Source: an uncultured Paracoccaceae bacterium
GTDB lineage: Bacteria > Pseudomonadota > Alphaproteobacteria > Rhodobacterales > Rhodobacteraceae
Direction of reading: 5' to 3'
Length of the DNA stretch: 64,000 nt
Assembly: GCA_947492825.1 (NCBI GenBank)
Contig: CANLNT010000002.1
Location: forward strand, 194,501 to 258,500
How positions within the stretch are numbered: the stretch's first letter is position 1; each line of letters opens with the position of its first letter. The notes below the pieces were generated by a model. It did no database searches. It was not told where the DNA came from and saw only the letters and a program-made list of their open reading frames with translations. Positions 28,158-37,181 of the stretch are shown piece after piece. The translations under genes were made by a program, and so were the position numbers.

Positions 28158-29687
28158 TTGCGCGGGCCACACAATATCATCCGCCTAATTCGCACGGGCG
28201 CCACCCTAGAACGCACCGGTGCAATGAAGGTCGTTCTGGATGCGTTTGAGGCCGGGCCGCTTTTGCGGGCCGTCTTTCGCGGGTTGGTCTGGCCGTTCCA
28301 ATGGCTGGGGTACAAGGGTGATGTGACCATGCCGCCTGCGGTGCGTGCGCTGACCGCACTTGGACCGGCCTACATCAAATTTGGTCAAATCCTGTCGACG
28401 CGCCCCGATGTGGTTGGTGACGAATTGGCCGTACAGTTGCGTGTCTTGCAAGACAAACTGCCGCCTTTTTCTGTGGAAGAGGCCAAGGCAGAAGTGCAGC
28501 GCGAGATCGGTCAATCGGTCGAGGAAGTGTTCTCCAGCTTTTCGGAACCCGTCGCAGCCGCTTCCCTGGCTCAGGTGCACAAGGCGCATTTGGCCGAAGG
28601 CGGCGATGCGGTCGCAGTTAAAGTGCTGCGCCCGGGGATAGAACGGGCCTTTCGCAAGGATATTGACGCCTTCTACTTTGCCGCACGCGCGATTGAGCTT
28701 TTGTCGCCGGCCTCCCGCCGGTTGCGTCCGATGGAAGTCATCACTCACTTCGAAGGCGTCGTGATGGGCGAATTGGATCTTCGGCTTGAAAGCTCTGCCG
28801 CGTCCGAATTCGCCGCAAACACGGTGGGGGATGACGGATTTCAGGTGCCAGCGGTGCGGTGGCACCTGTCCGCGCGCCGCGTCATGACGCTGGATTGGGC
28901 GGAAGGGACGAACATTGGCGACAACGCCGCGTTGGATGCCGCAGGCCATGACCGACGCGCACTGGCGGCACGAGTCTTGCAGGTGTTCCTGAACCAGGCG
29001 TTGCGCGACGGATATTTTCACGGGGATATGCACCAGGGCAACCTGAAGGTGGCCGCAAATGGTGAAATCATTGCCTATGATTTCGGGATCATGGGCCGAA
29101 TTGATGAATATACACGCCGTGTCTATGCCGAGATTTTGTTTGGTTTTATCCGCAAAGATTATCAGCGCGTGGCAGAGGTCCATTTTGAGGCGGGCTATGT
29201 CCCCGCTGATCGCGACGTGGACGAATTTGCCCGGGCTTTGCGCGCTGTCGGAGAGCCGATTTTTGGCATGGACGCCAGCCGAATCTCAATGGCACGGCTT
29301 TTATCGTATCTGTTTGAAGTGACTGAACGCTTTGGCATGGAAACCCGGACAGAACTGATCTTGTTGCAGCGCACAATGGTGGTGGTCGAAGGCGTTGCGC
29401 GGTCGCTTGATCCACATATGAACATCTGGCAGGTCGCCCAACCCATCGTGCAGGACTATGTGACCAAGTCCATTGGCCCCAAGGCACTGGTGAACGACCT
29501 TCTGAAAACGGCCCGGGTGCTGGCCCGCTTTGGCCCACAGCTGCCACGCTTGGCGGAAGAACAACTGATCCGCCTGAACAATCCGCCACCGCCGCCCAAA
29601 CCGCAGCGCCGGCGCGCACGGATCGCTTGGATGTCGCTGGGTGCTTTCATTGTGGGCGCGGCTTGGGGCCTTTCCGCGCTCCTCTAA
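28158..29687 (+). CDS. ubiB: Ubiquinone biosynthesis protein UbiB (ADCK/ABC1-family atypical kinase)
   Basis: 509 residues with the family signatures KFGQ in AYIKFGQILSTRPDVV, the alanine-rich nucleotide loop AAASLAQVHKA, VAVKVLRPGIE, and HGDMHQGN with YDFGIMG for catalysis and metal binding. The C-terminus has two hydrophobic stretches that anchor it to the membrane where it supports coenzyme Q assembly. The start is a TTG, one base after the ubiE stop TGA. Ends three bases before the end of convergent flgD, marking the border with the flagellar locus. Confidence 0.95.
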   Translation: MRGPHNIIRLIRTGATLERTGAMKVVLDAFEAGPLLRAVFRGLVWPFQWLGYKGDVTMPPAVRALTALGPAYIKFGQILSTRPDVVGDELAVQLRVLQDKLPPFSVEEAKAEVQREIGQSVEEVFSSFSEPVAAASLAQVHKAHLAEGGDAVAVKVLRPGIERAFRKDIDAFYFAARAIELLSPASRRLRPMEVITHFEGVVMGELDLRLESSAASEFAANTVGDDGFQVPAVRWHLSARRVMTLDWAEGTNIGDNAALDAAGHDRRALAARVLQVFLNQALRDGYFHGDMHQGNLKVAANGEIIAYDFGIMGRIDEYTRRVYAEILFGFIRKDYQRVAEVHFEAGYVPADRDVDEFARALRAVGEPIFGMDASRISMARLLSYLFEVTERFGMETRTELILLQRTMVVVEGVARSLDPHMNIWQVAQPIVQDYVTKSIGPKALVNDLLKTARVLARFGPQLPRLAEEQLIRLNNPPPPPKPQRRRARIAWMSLGAFIVGAAWGLSALL

Positions 29688-29690
29688 CGC

Positions 29691-30353
29691 TTAGCCATCC
29701 GATGATTCCCGGACGGCGGTCACATCTGACGCAGCGACAGTCGCGCCAGAGGCCAGCACAACCACCACTTGCCCGTCGCGCGATTGGACTTCGTTCACGC
29801 GCGCATAGGTTTCCGCACCGGTGCGACTGATTTCTTCACCTTGCGTGCTGCTGACGACTTCAAAACTGTATCTTCCGGGTGGAAGCGGAGCACCATCGGC
29901 TGTGACACCCGCCCAAGTCACCTCTTGATCGCTGGTAGACATCTGCAGCCGCTGAATTTCGTTCCCGTCAGCATCTTTGACCACAAGCGCTGCATTCGCA
30001 GCACTTGCATCAGGCGAAGTCAAAAGTTGAAGGGGGCTGCCGTCAAAGTTTACCGGTGCAGTTGATCGCACTTCCATCCCGACCCAGCCCGAGATCTGCG
30101 CCATATCGCCGCCGCCCATCTTTGTCGCCAGATCGCGCAACAAATCATTGGTCTGCACTTGCTGTTCGACACCCGAAAACGTCGCCAATTGAACGGCATA
30201 GTCCGAGGAATCCACGGGGTTGAGAGGATCCTGATTTTGCATCTGTACGGTCAGCATCTTCAAGAATGTCTCAAAATCAGAGCTGATCTCGGGTCGCGAA
30301 GAAACCGACGGTGGGGGCGTGGCAGTCGGGTTGGTGGCGTTGGAAACTTCCAT
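29691..30353 (-). CDS. flgD: Flagellar hook-capping protein FlgD
   Basis: 220 residues. FlgD caps the growing hook so that FlgE can polymerise. The conserved N-terminal export/cap segment FLKMLTVQMQNQDPLNPVDSS is seen near residue 30, followed by SDYAVQLATFSGVEQQVQTN, and a beta-rich C-terminal half with LPPGRYSFEV as in the FlgD tudor/Ig region. Lies directly downstream of fliK on the minus strand (12 bases), with which it functions in hook assembly. Confidence 0.95.
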   Translation of the reverse strand: MEVSNATNPTATPPPSVSSRPEISSDFETFLKMLTVQMQNQDPLNPVDSSDYAVQLATFSGVEQQVQTNDLLRDLATKMGGGDMAQISGWVGMEVRSTAPVNFDGSPLQLLTSPDASAANAALVVKDADGNEIQRLQMSTSDQEVTWAGVTADGAPLPPGRYSFEVVSSTQGEEISRTGAETYARVNEVQSRDGQVVVVLASGATVAASDVTAVRESSDG

Positions 30354-30365
30354 ATCAATGTCCTT

Positions 30366-31649
30366 TCAAAGCCGCAGATCGAGCGCCGAATCGGTCGCAC
30401 GGTTTGGCGTTGCTTTCTGTTCATCCGGTGCGCCATCGGCGTCTGCCGCCGGTGATGTCGTGTCCTGACCGGTGGGCTCTTTTTGCTCCTGCGGGGTCGA
30501 ACCGCTGCCAAAGCTGAACTTGATGTCCTGAAAGCCCAGATTGCGGAATTCCTGTTGCAGGTGATCGATATGCCGCCGCATCAGGTCTTGCGTTTCTGGA
30601 CGTTCGGCAACGATTGACAGTACGACCGCATTATCCTGCGCCGTCATCGTCATGCGCACCTTGCCAAGTTCTTGCGGACTCAGCGCGACCTCTGTCACCC
30701 CTGCCCTATTCTGCGTCACAGCGACGGCCATCTGGCCGCCGAGCTGGCGCGCAACTTCCGCTGTTGCGGGGGCGGCAGGGCCACTGAGGCGCGTGGGTGC
30801 TGCGCCATCAGTCGTGGGCTGTCGGGCCTGTGTCAGCGGTATGTCTTCACCCAATAGGTCCTTTTTCAGTGCTGGTTTGGGATCACTGTTGGCAATTTGA
30901 ATGTCCAGGCCCGTCTTTGGGTGCATTGTGACCATCGGCGGCGCAGCTCGCTCTTTCGTTGGCATTTGCACAGGCTCCGGCCCCGACTCTTGCGGGCGCA
31001 AACGTTGCTTGGCTTGAGGGACATCCGCCATCTGCGCGACGATACGCGCGGGCAATGCAGCCGCTTCTACAGGTCCCGCGGCTCGCGACTTTGTCGCTGC
31101 AGATTCCGTCACGACCGTGGAAGGCCGGGTCCTTTTCAGCTCTCGCGGTTGCACATCTGATGGCTTTGGCTGCACTGATTTCGCGATCGCCGCCTGCGCC
31201 AAACTTGCGCGCTCTGTGACCTGAACTATTGGTTTCTCGGCACGTTCAGGAGGGGTGGGCATTCGTTGTTGCACCGTCTCGTCAAGATTGGATTTTGCCT
31301 TTGAACCAGCCTCGTCCATCTTTCGCACAACGACCACGTCAGGCGCTGCGGTTTTTGGCATCTCACCAGGTATCAGGGCTGCTTTATTCGGCGCCTCTGA
31401 CTCTGGCTCGGCTGCGGCTTCCGGCATAGCAGCACGTGATTCGCCATCCAATGCGACGTCCGTTTCTGTGGTGACATCCAAAGGAATCTGCAGCATCAGT
31501 GGTGCAGCCTTTTTAGACAAATTCTCTTGCCCAATGACGTCGAGAAACGCTGCAAAATCAACCGTATCCTCGGATTGAGGTTGCACTAACGGCGTGACCC
31601 CTTCCGCTGTTGGCATACTGGTCAACAACACCTGAATCGCGTCTTGCAT
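30366..31649 (-). CDS. fliK: Flagellar hook-length control protein FliK
   Basis: 427 residues. The first two thirds are low-complexity, rich in Pro, Ala, Glu and Gln, and the C-terminal globular Flg_hook domain is clear: VALSPQELGKVRMTMTAQDN and VLSIVAERPETQDLMRRH. FliK is secreted and signals FlhB to switch from hook to filament substrates. ATG 31649 is chosen because AGGAG lies six bases before it; the open frame continues to 31793 but would overlap the divergent flgJ-like gene. Confidence 0.9.
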   Translation of the reverse strand: MQDAIQVLLTSMPTAEGVTPLVQPQSEDTVDFAAFLDVIGQENLSKKAAPLMLQIPLDVTTETDVALDGESRAAMPEAAAEPESEAPNKAALIPGEMPKTAAPDVVVVRKMDEAGSKAKSNLDETVQQRMPTPPERAEKPIVQVTERASLAQAAIAKSVQPKPSDVQPRELKRTRPSTVVTESAATKSRAAGPVEAAALPARIVAQMADVPQAKQRLRPQESGPEPVQMPTKERAAPPMVTMHPKTGLDIQIANSDPKPALKKDLLGEDIPLTQARQPTTDGAAPTRLSGPAAPATAEVARQLGGQMAVAVTQNRAGVTEVALSPQELGKVRMTMTAQDNAVVLSIVAERPETQDLMRRHIDHLQQEFRNLGFQDIKFSFGSGSTPQEQKEPTGQDTTSPAADADGAPDEQKATPNRATDSALDLRL

Positions 31650-31749
31650 CAACCACTCCTGTTTCGTTGCGTCGCTGCAGAATTGACGCATTAGGCTTAC
31701 GGAATGTTTACCGGTATCGGTCAAAAGGGAAAAAAACTGAGGTCCCGAT

Positions 31750-32040
31750 ATGACGCCGATTCCTGTTCTCCCAGCGGCAGTTCCGCCGCCCATCGTTGGT
31801 GTGTCTGTTCATGACGAACAGCTGCGCGCCGCGGCGCAAAAATTGGAAGCCACGTTTCTAGCCGAGATGTTGAAGTCTGCCGGGCTAGACGCGCAATCAG
31901 GCGCATTTGGAGGCGGAATCGGAGAAGAGCAGTTCTCTTCATTCCTGCGCGAAGCCCAAGCAGAAGAAATGGTCGCGGCAGGCGGAATCGGACTGGCCGA
32001 ATCGCTCTTCAACGCAATGAAGGCACGTGCCAATGGATAA
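31750..32040 (+). CDS. flgJ: FlgJ-type rod-binding protein (muramidase-free)
   Basis: 96 residues, only the rod-binding half of enteric FlgJ. LEATFLAEMLKSAGL and FGGGIGEEQFSSFLREAQAEEMV match the FlgJ N-terminal domain, which helps rod assembly in the periplasm; the peptidoglycan-hydrolase domain of gamma-proteobacterial FlgJ is missing, as is usual in alphaproteobacteria. Divergent from fliK with a 100-base gap and overlapping the FlgN-like gene by eight bases. Confidence 0.87.
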   Translation: MTPIPVLPAAVPPPIVGVSVHDEQLRAAAQKLEATFLAEMLKSAGLDAQSGAFGGGIGEEQFSSFLREAQAEEMVAAGGIGLAESLFNAMKARANG

Positions 32041-32374
32041 AGTGCGGTTTCAAAGCGCCCTGAAGCTGCTTGACGAAGAGCGTGCAGCGTTGCGGGCCGG
32101 TCAGTTGGAACAGGTGGCCGGATTGGCCGACCGTAAGACCGCGTTGATGCAAGACCTGACAGCACTGCGGCTGAGCGCGCAAGACGCTAAACGATTACGC
32201 CTCGCCGCCAGTGAAAATGCCAAGCTATTGCAGGCTGCGCTCAGTGGTTTGCGTTCTGCGCAGGAACGGTTGGCAGAATTGCGAGCGGTCCGCGCGGGAT
32301 TGAATATCTATAACGCCCATGGCGACAAAGAAACCGTATCCCGTAAGAGCGGTGGGCTAGAGCACAAGGTGTAA
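32033..32374 (+). CDS. Small helical protein, FlgN-like export chaperone candidate
   Basis: 113 residues, almost wholly helical with heptad-like leucine spacing (LKLLDEERAALRAGQLEQVAGL, RLRLAASENAKLLQAALSGL). Size, charge and the tail NIYNAHGDKE, similar to the end of FlgN proteins, suggest a chaperone for the hook-filament junction proteins FlgK and FlgL. The assignment is from pattern and context only. ATG 32033 overlaps the flgJ stop; a GTG at 32027 is also possible. Confidence 0.6.
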   Translation: MDKVRFQSALKLLDEERAALRAGQLEQVAGLADRKTALMQDLTALRLSAQDAKRLRLAASENAKLLQAALSGLRSAQERLAELRAVRAGLNIYNAHGDKETVSRKSGGLEHKV

Positions 32375-32592
32375 ATCGGCAGGCCAAACAATGGATCAAA
32401 TTGAGCAGATAATCGGTAGGCGCGTTAACCTCTTGTTGAGAGGGCATCGCCCAAAGATCAGGACACCAAAACGGTAGACCTGCCGGGCAAAGCCACCGGC
32501 AAAAGCGTCAGAATGACGTCATGGCAATTCCGCATATGCGGGAGCCGCCCCATCAAGCGGTCGCAAAGCGACGCGCGAAAGGAAAGTGAACC
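32375..32592 (+). promoter_or_regulatory. Flagellin promoter/leader with stacked dyads
   Basis: TTAA-cctcttg-TTGA at 32425-32439 is one base from the CtrA pattern TTAA-N7-TTAA. Dyads then follow: GCCGG/CCGGC (32482-32500), ATGACGTCAT (32513-32522), CCGCATATGCGG (32530-32541), and GTCGC-AAA-GCGAC (32560-32572). The last lies just before AAAGGA and the ATG at 32593, where a flagellin-mRNA regulator such as FlbT could act. I did not find a convincing sigma-54 or sigma-28 promoter. Confidence 0.5.
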
Positions 32593-33915
32593 ATGTCAAG
32601 CATTCTGACAAACAACGGCGCAATGGTCGCGCTGCAGACACTGAAGTCCATCAACAAGGACCTCGCAACAACGCAATCCCAAATCTCGACCGGTAAAGCG
32701 GTTGGCAGCGCCAAGGACAACTCCGCAATCTGGGCCATCTCGAAAGTGATGGAATCCGATGTACAGGGGTTCAAGGCCATCTCGTCCAGCCTGTCTTTGG
32801 GCGAATCGACCGTTTCGGTTGCTCGTCAGGCCTCTGAAACCGTGTCTGATCTGCTTGTGCAGATGAAAGACCGGATCGTCGCAGCGCAGGAATCGAACGT
32901 AGACCGCGAAAAGCTTCAGACTGATATCGAAGCATTGCGCGATCAAATCACCTCTGTCGTCGGTGCCGCTCAATTCAACGGGCTGAACCTCTTGTCGAAT
33001 GCGGAAACAACGTCTGCATATACCGCCGCTGGCAATGTGGACGATTCCGGTATCACCAAGGTTCTGTCGTCCCTTGACCGTTCCGCAACAGGCGTGGCGT
33101 CCAGCGACATCTCCGTTGCGAAACAAGATCTTGGAACGACCGCAGGCACCAAAGGTACACTCGCACTTGCCGCAGCCGCTATGACCGCAGCAGGCACCGC
33201 TGGGGCAAGCGGCGCAGGCACCGCGACATACACCATTAACGGTGAATCGACGACTGCCGGCCGGACCAAAACCGTAATGGCTGGCGACAGCTACGGCTTC
33301 AACATGCAGATCTTTGATGCAGCCGTCTCTGGCACACCTTTTGCAACAGCGGCCGGCGTTGATGCGACAAAAGGTGAGGCGTTGTATGTTGCCAAAGACG
33401 GCGACACGACATCTGACATCGCATCCGGACTGGCAGACATCATGAACTTCCGTCTGGCGGAACAGGGTCTGTCAGATGACTTCACCGTGACAGTCAGTGG
33501 GAACGTCGTGAGCGTTGTGAATAACACGACGACAGCCCTTGCCGCTTCCGCTGCGGCCAACATCGACCTGGATGCTGGCGGTTCGGTCAGCGGTGGCCTT
33601 CAGCTGCTGTCCGAACTTGATGCAACAACCGATGACGGCGCAGCTGCGGCTCTGACCGCCATCGAAAGCCTGATTGCAACGTCGATTGACTCCGCAGCCA
33701 GCTTTGGTTCTGCACAGGGTCGGATCGAAACGCAGTCCGAATTTGTATCAAATCTGACCGATGCGTTGAAGTCAGGCATTGGCACATTGGTCGACGCCAA
33801 CATGGAAGAGGCGTCTGCACGTCTCCAAGCCTTGCAGGTCCAGCAGCAGCTTGGTGTCCAGTCGCTGTCGATTGCGAACCAGGCTCCACAGACCATCCTG
33901 TCGCTCTTCCGTTAA
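32593..33915 (+). CDS. fliC: Flagellin
   Basis: 440 residues. The conserved D0/D1 ends are clear: SSILTNNGAMVALQTLKSIN at the N-terminus, with LATTQSQISTGKAVGSAKDN, and IANQAPQTILSLFR at the C-terminus. Between about residues 170 and 340 there is an Ala/Thr/Gly-rich variable D2-like segment exposed on the filament. Followed by a strong hairpin and then flaF and flbT, which regulate flagellin in alphaproteobacteria. It is the only flagellin gene in the window. Confidence 0.96.
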   Translation: MSSILTNNGAMVALQTLKSINKDLATTQSQISTGKAVGSAKDNSAIWAISKVMESDVQGFKAISSSLSLGESTVSVARQASETVSDLLVQMKDRIVAAQESNVDREKLQTDIEALRDQITSVVGAAQFNGLNLLSNAETTSAYTAAGNVDDSGITKVLSSLDRSATGVASSDISVAKQDLGTTAGTKGTLALAAAAMTAAGTAGASGAGTATYTINGESTTAGRTKTVMAGDSYGFNMQIFDAAVSGTPFATAAGVDATKGEALYVAKDGDTTSDIASGLADIMNFRLAEQGLSDDFTVTVSGNVVSVVNNTTTALAASAAANIDLDAGGSVSGGLQLLSELDATTDDGAAAALTAIESLIATSIDSAASFGSAQGRIETQSEFVSNLTDALKSGIGTLVDANMEEASARLQALQVQQQLGVQSLSIANQAPQTILSLFR

Positions 33916-33923
33916 GGGCATTT

Positions 33924-33950
33924 GCCGGAGGCGCTCTTGGCGCCTCCGGC
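33924..33950 (+). terminator. Strong hairpin downstream of flagellin
   Basis: GCCGGAGGCGC and GCGCCTCCGGC form a perfect 11-base stem with a TCTTG loop, nine bases after the flagellin stop. No T-run follows, so it may act as an mRNA 3' stabiliser or partial terminator before flaF. Confidence 0.7.
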
Positions 33951-34010
33951 TCACTCGCAATTGCGCGATAAAATCGCGTTTAGTTTCACATCGCCCCGGA
34001 AGGATCCGCC

Positions 34011-34376
34011 GTGAACGCTATCGAACTCGCCCGACAGGCCTATGCCCCTTCAACCGCTTCCATTCGTACCCCTCGGTCTATCGAAGCCCAACTGATTTCC
34101 GAAATAACAAGCCGCCTTTCCCAGACCGACGCGCCTTATGCGCACATCGTATCCGCAGTCCACGACAACCGCCAAATGTGGACCGCCCTCGCCGTTGACG
34201 TCGCAGACGCCGACAACGCGTTGCCCACAGATTTACGCGCCAATATATTCTATCTTGCTGAGTTCACCGACCTGCACAGCCAAAAATTTCTTCGTGGTGA
34301 GGCTGATTTGTCCGCTTTGGTCGATATCAACCGCGCCGTCATTCGCGGCTTGCGTGCCTCGGGTGCAGCCACATGA
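34011..34376 (+). CDS. flaF: Flagellar biosynthesis regulator FlaF
   Basis: 121 residues. Matches FlaF by IELARQAYAPS at the N-terminus, NRQMWTALAVDVAD in the middle and FYLAEFTDLHSQKFL. In Caulobacter FlaF promotes flagellin synthesis and secretion, balancing FlbT. The GTG start at 34011 follows GGAAGGA by six bases. Its stop overlaps flbT by ATGA, giving the usual flaF-flbT pair immediately downstream of flagellin. Confidence 0.93.
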   Translation: MNAIELARQAYAPSTASIRTPRSIEAQLISEITSRLSQTDAPYAHIVSAVHDNRQMWTALAVDVADADNALPTDLRANIFYLAEFTDLHSQKFLRGEADLSALVDINRAVIRGLRASGAAT

Positions 34377-34777
34377 GCGGGCTGGTTCTAAAGCTGAACC
34401 CCAGAGAAAGGGTTTTGGTCAATGGCGCCGTGATCGAAAATGGTGACCGACGCAGCAAGCTGTCCATCATAACACCCAACGCCAACATCTTGCGTTTGCG
34501 AGATGCAATCCATCCAGGCGAGGCGAATACACCCGTGCGGCGGGTTTGCTACATTGCGCAATTGGTGTTGTCCGGCGACGTTAGCCCGGAAGACGCAACA
34601 CCGCAGATGATCTCTGGCATCAATCAATTGAGCCAGGCCTTGATGGACGAGGATAGCCACGACCGTTTATCGGCCGCGACGCGCGCTGTTCGGTCCGGTG
34701 ACTTCTATCGGACACTGAAGGCGCTGCGTGCCCTGTTGCCGCAAGAGGACCGCTTAATCGCGGCGCAGCCACAATGA
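34373..34777 (+). CDS. flbT: Flagellin post-transcriptional repressor FlbT
   Basis: 134 residues. Family segments are LVLKLNPRERVLVNGAVIEN, ILRLRDAI and RRVCYIAQLVLSGD. FlbT in Caulobacter binds the 5' leader of flagellin mRNA and represses translation until the hook is complete. The flagellin leader in this window has hairpins close to the start codon, a plausible target. Overlaps flaF at the start and the DUF1217 gene at the end by ATGA each, so the three are probably co-translated. Confidence 0.93.
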   Translation: MSGLVLKLNPRERVLVNGAVIENGDRRSKLSIITPNANILRLRDAIHPGEANTPVRRVCYIAQLVLSGDVSPEDATPQMISGINQLSQALMDEDSHDRLSAATRAVRSGDFYRTLKALRALLPQEDRLIAAQPQ

Positions 34778-35589
34778 CCTTTCAACCGGTTGTCCCTCTG
34801 TCCGGCTATGTCGGATGGCGGTTCCTGCAGCGCACGATTGAGGCGCAACAAGACACGTTCAATCAGAGCCAACCGGTCATTCGTGATACAACCTATTTCC
34901 GAGAGAATATTGCGAAAATCAATACTGCCGAAGAGCTGGTGAATGACCGCAGATTACTCTCTGTCGCACTTGGCGCGTTTGGTCTGGACGAAGACATCAA
35001 CAATCGCTTTTTCATTTCTAAGGTCCTGTCGGACGGCCTCGCCAATGAAGACGGCCTCGCCAACCGGCTGTCAGATAAGCGCTACTTTGCGTTTGCCTCA
35101 GCTTTTGGTTTGGGTCAGGGTGATATCCCCCGAACAGGGTTAACGTTCTTTGGCGACGAGATTGTATCCCGCTACGAGAAACAACAGTTCGCGCGTGCCG
35201 TAGGCAACAGCGATCCTGACATGCGGCTGGCCTTGAATACCGCGGACAAGATTTCCGATATTGTCGCCGACAACCAGACCGAAACAGGCCGTTGGTTTTC
35301 CATCATGGGTGACGGCCCTTTGCGTACCGTTTTTGAAAAGGCCCTCGGGCTACCCGCAAGTTTTGGAACAATTGATATCGACCAACAGTTGGAAACGTTT
35401 CGGGACAGAGCGAAGTCCGTGTTTGGAACCGACCAGGCTGCAGATTTTCTTGATCCTGACAGGCAAGAAGATCTGATCCGGTTGTTTCTGATCCGATCGG
35501 AAGCCGCCCAGATCAGCGCCGCGAATGGTGGCAGCATCGCCTTGACCTTGTTGCAATCGGCGGCCGTGCCGAGATCGCAACTGATTTAG
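34774..35589 (+). CDS. DUF1217 flagellar-locus protein
   Basis: 271 residues, no signal peptide, no membrane segment. It starts MTFQPVVPLSGYVGWRFLQR and carries the DUF1217 pattern of repeated helical units with FFGDEIVSRYEKQQFARAVG and QETFRD-like regions, found in flagellar clusters of Rhodobacterales and Rhizobiales. Molecular function is unknown; co-translation with FlbT suggests a role in late filament assembly or flagellin handling. Convergent with fliI across a 169-base gap with no clear terminator. Confidence 0.8.
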   Translation: MTFQPVVPLSGYVGWRFLQRTIEAQQDTFNQSQPVIRDTTYFRENIAKINTAEELVNDRRLLSVALGAFGLDEDINNRFFISKVLSDGLANEDGLANRLSDKRYFAFASAFGLGQGDIPRTGLTFFGDEIVSRYEKQQFARAVGNSDPDMRLALNTADKISDIVADNQTETGRWFSIMGDGPLRTVFEKALGLPASFGTIDIDQQLETFRDRAKSVFGTDQAADFLDPDRQEDLIRLFLIRSEAAQISAANGGSIALTLLQSAAVPRSQLI

Positions 35590-35758
35590 GCGCTTCGATC
35601 AACCGCACTGAACCTGATTGGTACAGGGCCGAAAGAGCGGGCAGAAGTCATCTGTCTTTCGAGACGTTGCGCGGCAGTGTCTTTCTTAGACCTGACGCGA
35701 TGCGCCCGACTATTCTCACGACGCGACTCCGACCCTAAATCGCCCTCTCACTTGCGAC

Positions 35759-37096
35759 TTATCCGGGGTTTTGCGCGGGCGCGCCCTGCGCTATCGCCTT
35801 TTTCAATGCGGCAAAGTGGGCGCGGGCATCTCGTTTGTCTTTGACCGTCAAGAAGAGCTCCAGCGGTTCATGGCAGGCAATCGACGCGTCGATCCTTTCG
35901 TCTGATCCAGACTCGTAAAGGCCCGCTTGCACCATTAATGCGGCCTTGTCGTAGGTCGCCAAGAGCGCTCTGGCGTCAGCAATAAGTGCATTTTCAACCC
36001 GGTCTGCGACATCTGGCAAGGACCGTGAAACGGACCGCAACACGTCAATGGCAGGAAAGCGACCCCTTTCAGCAATTGTCCGATCCAATACGATGTGCCC
36101 GTCTAAGACACCGCGCAACATGTCGGCCACTGGTTCTTCCATGTCAGAACCTGCAACAAGGACAGTGTAGACCGCGGTGATATCACCCTGCCCGTCTTCA
36201 CCCGGTCCAGCCCTTTCGCACAATGACGCGATGGCACCGGCGGTTGAGGGTGGAAAACCACGGAGGTTTGCCTGCTCTCCACCCACAACAGCGACTTCGC
36301 GGTGCGCCTCACAATATCGGGTGACGGAATCAACAAGCAAAAGTACCTGTTTGCCTTGGTCCCGAAAAAATTCTGCCGTTGCCGTGGCGGCCCATGCGCA
36401 GCGGCGCCGGACCTGCGGCGCGCGATCCGAGGTGGCGGCAACGACGACGGTGCGTTTCATACCTTCGGGGCCAAGGACGTTTTCAGTGAATTGTCGCACC
36501 TCGCGCCCGCGTTCACCAACAAGTGCAATCACGATCACATCTGCATCAACTCCACGCGCCAAGTCAGCAAGAAGGGACGATTTCCCGACACCTGAACCGG
36601 CAAAAAGGCCGATCCGTTGGCCGCGCGCCAATGGCAGAAGTGTGTTCATGACCGCCAGCCCCGTTTCCAACCGTTCGCCCAACGCCCGGCGACGGTGTGC
36701 CGGTGGCGGCGGGTTTTGCAGATTGGCCTGCCCTAAACCGGGCAGCAACGCCCGCCCATCCAATGGCCGACCGTCTGGGTCAATCACGCGCCCAACCCAA
36801 CTGTCATCGGGCGCAAACCGCGGTTTCGGCGTGTATTGAACCACGTCATGCAGTGCAATGCCGTCGCAATGACCATCGACCAACGCATGGGCCACACCGG
36901 CATCGAGACGCACCACGTCTGCGCGCACACGCTGACCCTGGGCATGTATCGCCACACGATCCCCCAGTCGGACAACATGCATCAGCCCGCCAATTTCAAC
37001 GGCGGCACCGGTGACGGCAAGAACCCGGCCTACGGGGTGAACGGCTTTGAGATCATCAAGGGCGGCGGACATCCGGTCGATCAAAGTTGCGGTCAT
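35759..37096 (-). CDS. fliI: Flagellum-specific ATPase FliI
   Basis: 445 residues, an F1-beta-like hexameric ATPase that energises flagellar type III export with FliH and FliJ. Walker A is GLFAGSGVGKSSLL (residues 163-176); Walker B is VLLLVDSVTRYCEAHREVA; DDSWVGRVIDPDGRPLDG precedes them as in the family. ATG 37096 is chosen over a GTG-less longer frame to 37117 because residue 1 matches relatives and AAAGGGA is nine bases upstream. Divergent from flgB. Confidence 0.95.
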   Translation of the reverse strand: MTATLIDRMSAALDDLKAVHPVGRVLAVTGAAVEIGGLMHVVRLGDRVAIHAQGQRVRADVVRLDAGVAHALVDGHCDGIALHDVVQYTPKPRFAPDDSWVGRVIDPDGRPLDGRALLPGLGQANLQNPPPPAHRRRALGERLETGLAVMNTLLPLARGQRIGLFAGSGVGKSSLLADLARGVDADVIVIALVGERGREVRQFTENVLGPEGMKRTVVVAATSDRAPQVRRRCAWAATATAEFFRDQGKQVLLLVDSVTRYCEAHREVAVVGGEQANLRGFPPSTAGAIASLCERAGPGEDGQGDITAVYTVLVAGSDMEEPVADMLRGVLDGHIVLDRTIAERGRFPAIDVLRSVSRSLPDVADRVENALIADARALLATYDKAALMVQAGLYESGSDERIDASIACHEPLELFLTVKDKRDARAHFAALKKAIAQGAPAQNPG

Positions 37097-37181
37097 GGCA
37101 AAGAATCCCTTTCGCAATTGAACACCTTTTTAAGGAATCACCCTTAATGCTTCGTTTCATCAGCACGAGGGAGAAGCCCCG

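Noticed and set aside
33170-33260. Ala/Thr/Gly-rich segment of flagellin as a tandem repeat
   Set aside because: Composition is biased but no repeating unit is evident at DNA level; it fits a variable D2 domain.
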